Below are positions 26,512-34,538 of a stretch of 64,000 bases of DNA, piece by piece; within the stretch, counting starts at the first letter, position 1; each line of letters opens with the position of its first letter. Under the pieces are notes generated by a model. That model ran no database searches, was not told the origin of the DNA, and saw only the letters and a program-made list of their open reading frames with translations. Source of the DNA: Sulfurovum sp. TSL6 (GTDB lineage: Bacteria > Campylobacterota > Campylobacteria > Campylobacterales > Sulfurovaceae); assembly GCF_019972115.1 (NCBI RefSeq), contig NZ_BPFJ01000001.1:310001-374000 (forward strand). The letters are read 5' to 3'. Made by a program: the position numbers and the translations under genes.

Positions 26512-26973
26512 ATGAAGATCAATGTAATTATTATTGATAAAAAAGGGAAAGATAATTTATATGCCGGTTTGATAGAGCATTATAAAAAGATCGCTAAACC
26601 TTTTGCAAAAGTAGAAGTTATTGAAGTTTTTGACAAAGAAATAGCAAAAGCACAGGACATTTCTCCGGAAGCTGCTCAAAAATCATACAGCAAAGCATTA
26701 GAAAAGTATATGGATTCTGGTATAAATATAGCGTTAGATCCTTCTTCAAAAGAAGTAGATAGTCATGAATTCGCAAATTTGCTTAAGGATAGCGTTCAGG
26801 TAAATCTCTTTATTGGCGGTGCATACGGCTTTGAGAGGGATTTTTTAACCAAATGTAATAATTCAATATCATTTGGTAAAATTACGCTTTCACATAAACT
26901 TGTGAAAGTTGTGTTGATGGAACAGATCTTTAGAGGTTTGACCATTAACAATAATCATCCATATCATAAATAG
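26512..26973 (+). CDS. rlmH: 23S rRNA pseudouridine-1915 N3-methyltransferase
   Basis: A 153-residue SPOUT-class methyltransferase that modifies pseudouridine 1915 in helix 69 of 23S rRNA. The knot region is visible as LFIGGAYGFERDF followed by ISFGKITLSHKLVKVVLMEQIFRG and the C-terminal NNNHPYHK, the last being the near-invariant RlmH end. Length matches the family. It starts two bases after mltB and precedes the dksA-like gene by 10 bases. Confidence 0.95.
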   Translation: MKINVIIIDKKGKDNLYAGLIEHYKKIAKPFAKVEVIEVFDKEIAKAQDISPEAAQKSYSKALEKYMDSGINIALDPSSKEVDSHEFANLLKDSVQVNLFIGGAYGFERDFLTKCNNSISFGKITLSHKLVKVVLMEQIFRGLTINNNHPYHK

Positions 26974-26983
26974 GAAAACTTAA

Positions 26984-27340
26984 ATGTTAAAAGAAACAGA
27001 GTTGAATGACTTTCAAAACAAATTACTAGACAGAAGAGTACAGATAGAAAAAAACCTTAGAGGGACTAGCCTTGAGTTAGAGGGAATGAGGGAACTTGAG
27101 TTGAATGATGAAGGTGATTATGCAGCTGCTTCTGCAGAAGCTGTGATAGATAGTGCAATTTTAATACAACAGCGTAAAGAATTAACCGAAATTGAACTTG
27201 CTTTAGATAAAATAAAGGAAGGAATTTTCGGTATATGTGAAATGTGTGAAGAGCCTATAGGCAGAAAACGTCTAGAAGTGAAGAACTTTGCACGTTTTTG
27301 TATCACATGTAGAGAAATCACTGAAAAAGAAACCAAATAG
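26984..27340 (+). CDS. dksA: DksA/TraR-family zinc-finger transcription factor
   Basis: A 118-residue protein with a coiled-coil N-terminal half and a C4 zinc finger at the C-terminus: C85-x2-C88 ... C106-x2-C109 in CEMCEEPIGRKRL and FCITC. DksA binds in the secondary channel of RNA polymerase and works with ppGpp in stringent control. The NDEGDYAAAS segment at 41-50 corresponds to the acidic tip of the coiled coil. In Campylobacterota the short DksA form is typical. It is downstream of rlmH on the same strand. Confidence 0.9.
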   Translation: MLKETELNDFQNKLLDRRVQIEKNLRGTSLELEGMRELELNDEGDYAAASAEAVIDSAILIQQRKELTEIELALDKIKEGIFGICEMCEEPIGRKRLEVKNFARFCITCREITEKETK

Positions 27341-27365
27341 ATTTTCTATTTTAAAGCAATAGCTT

Positions 27366-27403
27366 ACGTAAACGCTCTGATAAAGGTAACGGGGTGTTTA
27401 CGT
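27366..27403 (+). promoter_or_regulatory. Structured, GC-richer leader upstream of the membrane protein gene
   Basis: ACGTAAAC (27366-27373) pairs exactly with GTTTACGT (27396-27403); wobble pairs can extend the stem inward around a GATAAAGGTAA loop. A perfect 10-base palindrome ATCTATAGAT follows at 27408-27417. The 114-base intergenic region is distinctly less AT-rich than its neighbours, which suggests a transcribed structure or a regulator site. I cannot match it to a known riboswitch. Confidence 0.35.
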
Positions 27404-27454
27404 GGACATCTATAGATTACTCTATTTGCGTCGCTTACACCATAAGGGGATAAA

Positions 27455-28501
27455 ATGAGACTTGCTCTGTATATTTTTGTTACTTTTGCGCTGATGGCAG
27501 TAATTGCTGCGTTTACCTATACGGTGAACCCGGATCATTATGCGATAGAGTTGATGGGGATTAATTTTAGTTTTCCTGTAGCAGTATGGATTATTCTGCC
27601 TATGGCGATTTTATTTATCTTCACATTGATACATATGTTCGTTTATGGTTTAAAAAATTATTTTATACTTAAAAAATGGCATAAAGATGCAAACACGTTA
27701 GAAGACGCTTTGTACTGGTCACTGATCAATGAGCCAAAAGAACAAAAGTATGGAATAGAGGTATTAAGAAGCTCTGCATCACTTTTAGGAAAAGCATCTC
27801 TCAATCTTTCTGACACTATAGAAGGTTTGACACCAAGACTTACACGTGTTATCAATATCATACAGAAAATAAAAAATGGTGATTATATTGACTTAAAAGA
27901 AGAAAAAATGACTAAAGTCTTTAAGGCAAATAACCCCATTTTGACACAGAACAATCTGAATCGTCTACAATCTGATGATAAATTCATTGAAGAGGTGTTG
28001 AAGTCTGCATCAGAATACTCTGAGGTCGTACAGGCAGAAGCACTTGATACTTTTGCCCGTAAAGAGAACTTTGAAAAAGCCCGTAAATATGTAAAAGTTT
28101 TTGATATTAAAAGCTTCTTTACTATGCTGGAGAGAGTGACTGAAGAAAATATGCTTGAACTTACCCCTGAGATACTTACAGATTTTGTAGATGCACTGGA
28201 TATTGGCTGTCAAGACTTCATGAAAATAGCTTCCGTGACTAAGAAATATTTTAATCCCGAAGAGAATTTGACACTTTTCAGAGGTTACCAGCTTGATAAC
28301 CCTAAGGCACAAAATGCCTATCTTTATCTTCTTTTTGAATATGAGTTATTGGATCAAGTTGCCATCTACTTGAATGAACAAGAAGAGCATGAATTTATGA
28401 AGTTCAGAGCACTTTGGGAATTGAAACAAGAACACACAAAATATAAATTAGAAGATATTATCGATATACAAACCGTTTGTAATGAAACTAGACTTTACTA
28501 A
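27455..28501 (+). CDS. Two-pass inner-membrane protein with helical cytoplasmic domain
   Basis: A 348-residue protein with two N-terminal membrane segments (about 3-22 and 42-68) separated by a short loop (VNPDHYAIELMGINFSF), followed by about 270 mostly helical, charged residues. The N-terminal layout, with a short outer loop and a second segment close behind, is like LapA/DUF1049 proteins, and the rest could be a TPR-like solenoid, but both are impressions. No catalytic motif is seen. The start has AAGGGG upstream. The end overlaps dusB by 20 bases, so it is translated with that gene. Confidence 0.7.
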   Translation: MRLALYIFVTFALMAVIAAFTYTVNPDHYAIELMGINFSFPVAVWIILPMAILFIFTLIHMFVYGLKNYFILKKWHKDANTLEDALYWSLINEPKEQKYGIEVLRSSASLLGKASLNLSDTIEGLTPRLTRVINIIQKIKNGDYIDLKEEKMTKVFKANNPILTQNNLNRLQSDDKFIEEVLKSASEYSEVVQAEALDTFARKENFEKARKYVKVFDIKSFFTMLERVTEENMLELTPEILTDFVDALDIGCQDFMKIASVTKKYFNPEENLTLFRGYQLDNPKAQNAYLYLLFEYELLDQVAIYLNEQEEHEFMKFRALWELKQEHTKYKLEDIIDIQTVCNETRLY

Positions 28502-29435
28502 ACCTCTTTACGTATTAGCCCCTCTTGCGGGCTTTACCGATCTCCCTTTTCGTTCCGTTGTTAAGAAATTTGGTGTTGACCTTACCATTTCAGAGATGAT
28601 AAGCTCTAATGCATTGGTCCATAACTCTAAGAAAACATTTCGTATGCTCGAGAAAAGTCCTATAGAAGACCCCTATGCTATCCAAATAGCGGGTTCTGAT
28701 CTGGATGTCATTAAGCGTGCAGTGGAAATCATCAATGCAATAGACGGCATTACAACGATAGATCTCAATTGTGGCTGTCCTGCACCCAAAGTCGTGAATA
28801 ACCTTCAGGGTTCATCTCTACTTACAGATCTGCCTCAAATGGCAAAAGTGATAGAAACGATTAAAAAATACTCCAACAAAGAATATACTTCGGTAAAGTT
28901 CCGTTTGGGATTTAACGAAAAAAACCATGAAGAGATAGCACGTATATGCGAAGGGTCCGGAGCAGACTATATTGCTGTACATGGAAGGACAAGAGCAGGC
29001 AGATACAAGGCAGCTGTAGATTATGATGCGATAGCACAGGTAAAACAAACCGTATCTATTCCAGTCATTGCTAACGGTGATATAGACTCTCCTGCTAAAG
29101 CGAAATGGGTACTGGAGCATACAGGGGCAGACGGCATCATGATAGGACGTGCAGCAGTAGGCAAGCCATGGATATTTAAACAAATCAAAGAGGGGATGGA
29201 AGAACCGACCTCAGAACTCATTAAAGAAGTTGTTTTAGAGCATTTTGACCAAATGATAAAACATTATGACAAGTATGGAGCGATTATTTTTAGAAAAAAC
29301 CTTCATTCCTACTCTAAAGCCGGTTATCAAGGCGCTTCTGCATTTAGAAATGATGTGAATAGAATAGAGGATCCAAAAGAAATGAGAGCAGTGATAGAAA
29401 CATTTTTTTCTCAGCCTCTTTTAGATGAAGTTTGA
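28482..29435 (+). CDS. dusB: tRNA-dihydrouridine synthase B
   Basis: A 317-residue FMN/NADPH enzyme that reduces uridines in the tRNA D-loop. The TIM-barrel family marks are LAPLAGFTDLPFR at the N-terminus, the catalytic cysteine in IDLNCGCPAPKVV, VKFRLGF, VHGRTRAGRY and the FMN phosphate site NGDIDSPAKA to GIMIGRAAVGKPW. The ATG lies inside the end of the previous gene. The length fits the DusB branch, which is the usual single Dus in Campylobacterota. Confidence 0.94.
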   Translation: MKLDFTKPLYVLAPLAGFTDLPFRSVVKKFGVDLTISEMISSNALVHNSKKTFRMLEKSPIEDPYAIQIAGSDLDVIKRAVEIINAIDGITTIDLNCGCPAPKVVNNLQGSSLLTDLPQMAKVIETIKKYSNKEYTSVKFRLGFNEKNHEEIARICEGSGADYIAVHGRTRAGRYKAAVDYDAIAQVKQTVSIPVIANGDIDSPAKAKWVLEHTGADGIMIGRAAVGKPWIFKQIKEGMEEPTSELIKEVVLEHFDQMIKHYDKYGAIIFRKNLHSYSKAGYQGASAFRNDVNRIEDPKEMRAVIETFFSQPLLDEV

Positions 29436-29523
29436 TACCTATCAAATCACTTAGAGATCTATATTACCCTTTGTCTTTAGGCTAACTAAACTTTTTTTAT
29501 CTCAGTGTATGTCTCTATAAACA

Positions 29524-30834
29524 CTAATCAGATCTACGTGAATTTTCTACAAGTATAGAGAGAACAAAACTGCTAAGAACAAAGCCTAAAAAGAGGAAAA
29601 ATCCTACCTGTAATTCAGTACCGTTAGAGGTAATGACATTGACAGGGGTACTTTGTTCTACCAGTTTTTTTAACTCATTTTCTACCATGCTGTCAAGTCC
29701 TAAATAGGCCATAAATATGGAAACAACCATCACATCTGCCATAGACCATTTTGTAGATCGCAATGCAAAGAAACGTACAATGGCATTGTTCCCTATAAAA
29801 CTTCTGCTATAAAAGTATAAATACGTAGAGAGTAGTTTTAGCGTCGGAAAAATAATACTGAACATCACCAAAAGTACCCCTACAAATATCATCTTGATCT
29901 CATCAGATTCCAATAATAGCTGTACCAGATCAGAGATACTCTTACTTTTAAAAAAAATGATCTGATCTGTAAAGGTAAGGGGTTTGTCCAATATAATGAA
30001 GTAGAGTTTATTTATTTTAGCTTCTATATCAAGCATAGGCAGAAAAAGACCAGTAATGAGCAAAGCAGTACTTGTGACAGAAAGTAAGAGCAATGAAAGT
30101 GATTTTAGGATGGTTCCTTGAAGTATAATAAGGATGATCAGGATAACTGCCATAGACAAAATAGCTATGGTGTAGAGGTTCATCTCTTCTGCTTTTTGTT
30201 TAAGTTCTGTATCTAAAAACGTACTGCATGTCTCAAAGTCTTTACATTGATAGAATTTGAGTATTTGATTGTATTCACTCATATCAACGGGGTCAAGATT
30301 CGTTTGCATGAATTGATGCAGTTTATCTTTCATTACGGCTTTGAGGATCTTTTGATTTGCAGGTTTTTCCAGTTCATTCATCACAGCATCAGTATATTGG
30401 GGTACTTTTTTTCTTAAATTCCTAATATCAACAAGCTCATCGGTGATCATTTGTTTGGTATCACCTAAGAGGCTTTTAAAAAAACCTCTTTTCCTTTCGT
30501 TATCTCTTCGTACTGTTTTGTCTGCTTCAACAATCAGTGTATCTATCACAGTTTCCACATATTTTTTGATCTCTTCACGACTTGTTGAAGTAAAATCAAA
30601 TTCATCAATTTTTTGATTGAAGACAGCTGAGATCTTCTCTGTCCAGACATTAGAGTTAAGGAGACCGTACTGCAGACTGTGCAATTCTTCATAATCGATT
30701 TTTAAAAGTTTTGACTCTTGACCTGTTTTGAGAAGATGTGGTATGGTATAAATGATTGCAGAGAGTAGAAGAATACTTAGGATCATCAACCAATATGAAA
30801 ATATTTTTTTAATACTTTGTGTCATAAATGTCAT
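29524..30834 (-). CDS. Multi-pass membrane protein with PqiA-like C-terminal part
   Basis: A 436-residue protein: one membrane segment near residues 12-32, a long hydrophilic helical region to about 225 (periplasmic by topology), then several membrane segments to the end. The C-terminal part resembles the paraquat-inducible PqiA fold: LPMLDIEAKINKL, a FPTLKLLSTYLYFY stretch and KWSMADVMVVSIFMAYLGL. PqiA proteins assist lipid transport to the outer membrane together with MCE proteins; no MCE gene is nearby. The start may be the first ATG or Met4. Convergent with dusB. Confidence 0.65.
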   Translation of the reverse strand: MTFMTQSIKKIFSYWLMILSILLLSAIIYTIPHLLKTGQESKLLKIDYEELHSLQYGLLNSNVWTEKISAVFNQKIDEFDFTSTSREEIKKYVETVIDTLIVEADKTVRRDNERKRGFFKSLLGDTKQMITDELVDIRNLRKKVPQYTDAVMNELEKPANQKILKAVMKDKLHQFMQTNLDPVDMSEYNQILKFYQCKDFETCSTFLDTELKQKAEEMNLYTIAILSMAVILIILIILQGTILKSLSLLLLSVTSTALLITGLFLPMLDIEAKINKLYFIILDKPLTFTDQIIFFKSKSISDLVQLLLESDEIKMIFVGVLLVMFSIIFPTLKLLSTYLYFYSRSFIGNNAIVRFFALRSTKWSMADVMVVSIFMAYLGLDSMVENELKKLVEQSTPVNVITSNGTELQVGFFLFLGFVLSSFVLSILVENSRRSD

Positions 30835-30919
30835 TTCCCATTCTTCCTACATTTTTTATGATTTTAGTGTTATATACCATGAGTATAGCTAAATTAGTGT
30901 AAACATTTAAGAATAATGT

Positions 30920-30925
30920 TATAAT
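30920..30925 (+). promoter_or_regulatory. TATAAT -10 box ahead of the TauE/SafE gene
   Basis: A perfect TATAAT stands 28 bases before the chosen start, in A/T-rich sequence typical of Campylobacterota promoters, which often lack a clear -35 box. Confidence 0.5.
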
Positions 30926-30952
30926 TCCAACTTAATTTTTGGAGCAGTGGAA

Positions 30953-31693
30953 ATGATGGTAGAACTTATATTGGTCGGTATTTTTATCGGTACGATGTCT
31001 GGCTTTTTTGGTATAGGTGGTGGTATGATTCTTGTACCTATACTTTTAGTGCTTGGTTTTGACACGAAAGTTGCCATCGGTATTTCAATCATGCAAATGG
31101 TATTTAGTTCTATTTATGGTTCATTTCTTAACTTCAAAAAAGGTTCTCTTATTATCGGTGAAGGGATCTTTGTGGGTTTCGGAGGTTTTGTAGGAGGATA
31201 CATCGGAGGGTATGTGACACATGCTGTCTCAGATATAGTACTACAGTTTCTCTTTCTAGGATTATTGATATTTGCACTTTTCAGACTTTTTTTCTCTCAG
31301 CATCATGAGGATGACGTGGAGACCAAAACACTGAATAAAGCATTGCTTTTCGGGATTGGACTGGGTATTGGTATCTTCTCTATTACATTAGGTATCGGAG
31401 GATCTATCATCCTTACTCCGCTTTTAGTAGGTTTATTGCATTATCCTATAAAAAAAGCGGTGAGTGCAGGATTGTTCTTTGTGGTTTTCTCTTCAGTAGC
31501 GGGAATGATAAGCCGACTGACTAGTGGAACGATAGATTTTCACAATGGTCTGATCGTTGCTATAGCTTCACTGATAGGTGTGACAATGGGTATCTGGCTT
31601 AAAGATCATGTAACCTCCAAAAATCATAAGATAGCACTTTTAGCACTTTATATGTTTGCTTTAGTTATCTTAATAAAAAAAATGTGGTTTTAA
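30953..31693 (+). CDS. TauE/SafE-family anion exporter-like membrane protein
   Basis: A 246-residue inner-membrane protein with about eight segments in two homologous halves, each carrying the family glycine motif: GFFGIGGGMILVP near the N-terminus and ITLGIGGSIILTP near the middle. The family moves sulfite, sulfoacetate or other organosulfur anions. I place the start at ATG 30953, eight bases after GGAG; an in-frame GTG at 30947 and ATG 30956 are alternatives. For a sulfur oxidiser, export of sulfite is an attractive role but not proven. It is separated from uvrA by only 16 bases. Confidence 0.85.
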   Translation: MMVELILVGIFIGTMSGFFGIGGGMILVPILLVLGFDTKVAIGISIMQMVFSSIYGSFLNFKKGSLIIGEGIFVGFGGFVGGYIGGYVTHAVSDIVLQFLFLGLLIFALFRLFFSQHHEDDVETKTLNKALLFGIGLGIGIFSITLGIGGSIILTPLLVGLLHYPIKKAVSAGLFFVVFSSVAGMISRLTSGTIDFHNGLIVAIASLIGVTMGIWLKDHVTSKNHKIALLALYMFALVILIKKMWF

Positions 31694-31709
31694 TACCTAG
31701 GATAAAAGA

Positions 31710-34538
31710 ATGAAGAATGATATGATCAAAGTATACGGTGCAAAAGAAAATAACTTAAAAAATATAAATATAGAGATCCCTAAAAACAAATTGGTCGTAG
31801 TGACCGGTATCTCTGGTAGCGGTAAGTCTACACTAGCTTTTTCGACACTTTATGCTGAGGGACAGAGACGTTATATAGAGTCACTTTCCTCTTATGCAAG
31901 ACAGTTTTTGGGACGTGTAGGCAAACCTGATGTAGATAAGATAGAAGGGTTGACGCCTGCTATCGCGATCGATCAGAAAACGACATCTAAAAATCCGCGT
32001 TCTACAGTGGGAACGATCACGGAGATTTATGATTACTTGAGGTTACTTTTTTCACGTGTGGGTGAGCAGCATTGTCATGAGTGTGGAAAGCCTATCTCTT
32101 CGATGTCCGCTTCTGACATTATAGAAGAAGTGTTGAAACTGCCTGATGGGGCAAAACTTGTGATCATGGCTCCGCTAGTCAAAGAGAAAAAAGGTAGCTT
32201 TGCAGATATGCTGGAGTCTCTTCGGCATAAAGGATATATTCGTGCGATGATCGATGGTGTGATGGTGCGTCTAGATGATGAGATAGAACTTTCCAAAACA
32301 AAAAAACATACTATTAAAGTGGTTGTGGATAGAGTTGTCGTCAAAGAAGAGAGCCGTGACCGTATTGGGCAGGATGTGGAAAAAGCACTCAAAGAGAGCT
32401 ACGGTGAGATGGAGATAGAAGTACTAAATTATGAAGAACTGGATCTAGATAGACAGCACATTCATTACTCTGAACATTTGGCCTGTTTTGACTGTAAACT
32501 GAGTTTCGAACCTTTAGAACCGGTGAGTTTCTCTTTTAACTCACCAAAGGGTGCCTGTCCAACCTGTGATGGTCTTGGAATTCGTTATGCTATAGACTTA
32601 AAGAAGGTCATTGACCAGGACCTCTCTATAGATAAGGGTGCAGTAAAAATCATGTATGGTTTTAATAAGAGTTATTACACCAAATTTCTCAATGCTTTCT
32701 GTGAACAAAATGACATTGACATCAAGATCCCTTATGGTGAACTTGAGTCACACCAACAAAAAGCCATACTCTATGGAAATGGGAGTACGATAGACTTCTT
32801 ATGGAAACGACATAAGCTCAAACGGGAGTGGCCGGGAGTGGTTAAATTTGCACACGATATGTTCAAAGAGGAAAAAGACCTTTCTGAGTATATGACCGAA
32901 AAGGTGTGTGACAAATGTAATGGACACAGACTGCGACCCCGTTCTTTAGCAGTGAAGATAGAGGGGAAAAATATCGCAGATATCATTGATATGCCTATAG
33001 ACAGATCGTATGCATATTTTGCAGATAAAGAGAGTTTTTCTCACTTGAATGAACAGCAAAAGATGATAGCAGAGTCCATACTGAAAGAGTTGTATGAAAG
33101 ACTCTATTTCTTGCATGATGTTGGGCTAGGGTACATTACCTTGAGTCGTGATGCAAGAAGTATCTCAGGTGGAGAAGCACAGCGTATACGTATCGCTTCA
33201 CAGATAGGTTCTGGACTGACTGGTGTCATGTATGTACTGGATGAACCAAGTATAGGGCTTCATGAACGTGATACGATGAAACTCATTCGTACGCTTAACT
33301 CTTTGCGAGACAAAGGAAACTCAGTCATCGTTGTAGAACACGATAAAGAGACCATTCTGGCTGCAGATTACATCATAGATATCGGTCCTGGTGCAGGAGA
33401 GTTTGGCGGTGAAGTGGTGTTTGCAGGTGATGCAAAGAAATTGGCCAAAGCCAAGACCCTGACTGCAGACTATATGTATGGTAAGAAAGATATCTCTTAC
33501 TCGCATGATAAGCCTCAAAATGAGTGGATTGAGATCAAAAATGTGACGATCAACAATATCGAAAAACTTGATGCAAAGATCCCTTTGCAAAACTTTGTAT
33601 GTATTACTGGGGTAAGTGGTAGCGGTAAGAGTTCATTGATCCTTCAAACTTTACTGCCTGTAGCAAGAGAAATACTCAACCATGCCAAAAAGGTCAATAA
33701 AGTAGATGGTGTAGAGATCACAGGATTGGAAAAACTTGATAAAGTCATCTATCTTGATCAAAGCCCAATAGGTAGAACACCTCGTTCCAACCCTGCAACC
33801 TACACAGGTATCATGGATGAGATACGCAAACTTTTTGCCCAAACCAAAGAGGCAGAACTTCGAGGGTATAAGATAGGACGTTTTTCATTTAATGTCAAAG
33901 GCGGACGCTGTGAGAAATGTCAGGGAGATGGACAGATAAAGATAGAGATGCACTTTTTACCGGATGTGTTGGTCTCTTGTGATGCCTGTGACGGTACGCG
34001 TTACAATGCACAAACACGTGAAGTGTTGTATAAAGGGAAGTCTATCTCAGATGTTCTTGGTATGAGTGTAGGCGAGGCTCTGGAATTCTTTAAAGCGATT
34101 CCAGCTATTGCAGTCAAGCTTAAGACATTGACAGATGTTGGACTTGATTATATTACGTTGGGACAAAATGCTACCACACTTTCAGGAGGAGAGGCGCAAC
34201 GTATCAAATTGAGTAAAGAATTGAGTCGTAAAGATACGGGTCAAACCCTTTATGTTTTAGATGAACCTACTACAGGGCTTCACTTTGCGGATGTGGACAG
34301 ACTTACAGGGGTGCTACACCACTTGGTGGAACTAGGCAACTCTGTCGTCGTCATAGAACACAATCTTGATATGGTCAAAAATGCAGATTACATCATTGAC
34401 ATGGGACCAGAAGGCGGAAATAAAGGTGGACTTATCATCGCTACAGGATCTCCTGAAGAGGTGGCCAGCGACTATAAAAAAACAGGGTCATATACGGGTG
34501 AATATTTGGCTAAAGAATTAGAAGGAAAAACAGTATGA
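31710..34538 (+). CDS. uvrA: Excinuclease ABC subunit A
   Basis: A 942-residue UvrA, the DNA damage sensor of nucleotide excision repair. The two ABC ATPase modules are clear: Walker A GISGSGKSTLAF near residue 35 and GVSGSGKSSLIL near 635, with ABC signatures SGGEAQRIRIASQ and LSGGEAQRIKLSKE. Zinc clusters CHECGKP, CFDCKLSFEP...CPTCDGLG and CEKCQGDG...CDACDG are present. Length is standard. It overlaps polA by four bases (ATGA), which joins two repair genes in one unit. Confidence 0.98.
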   Translation: MKNDMIKVYGAKENNLKNINIEIPKNKLVVVTGISGSGKSTLAFSTLYAEGQRRYIESLSSYARQFLGRVGKPDVDKIEGLTPAIAIDQKTTSKNPRSTVGTITEIYDYLRLLFSRVGEQHCHECGKPISSMSASDIIEEVLKLPDGAKLVIMAPLVKEKKGSFADMLESLRHKGYIRAMIDGVMVRLDDEIELSKTKKHTIKVVVDRVVVKEESRDRIGQDVEKALKESYGEMEIEVLNYEELDLDRQHIHYSEHLACFDCKLSFEPLEPVSFSFNSPKGACPTCDGLGIRYAIDLKKVIDQDLSIDKGAVKIMYGFNKSYYTKFLNAFCEQNDIDIKIPYGELESHQQKAILYGNGSTIDFLWKRHKLKREWPGVVKFAHDMFKEEKDLSEYMTEKVCDKCNGHRLRPRSLAVKIEGKNIADIIDMPIDRSYAYFADKESFSHLNEQQKMIAESILKELYERLYFLHDVGLGYITLSRDARSISGGEAQRIRIASQIGSGLTGVMYVLDEPSIGLHERDTMKLIRTLNSLRDKGNSVIVVEHDKETILAADYIIDIGPGAGEFGGEVVFAGDAKKLAKAKTLTADYMYGKKDISYSHDKPQNEWIEIKNVTINNIEKLDAKIPLQNFVCITGVSGSGKSSLILQTLLPVAREILNHAKKVNKVDGVEITGLEKLDKVIYLDQSPIGRTPRSNPATYTGIMDEIRKLFAQTKEAELRGYKIGRFSFNVKGGRCEKCQGDGQIKIEMHFLPDVLVSCDACDGTRYNAQTREVLYKGKSISDVLGMSVGEALEFFKAIPAIAVKLKTLTDVGLDYITLGQNATTLSGGEAQRIKLSKELSRKDTGQTLYVLDEPTTGLHFADVDRLTGVLHHLVELGNSVVVIEHNLDMVKNADYIIDMGPEGGNKGGLIIATGSPEEVASDYKKTGSYTGEYLAKELEGKTV

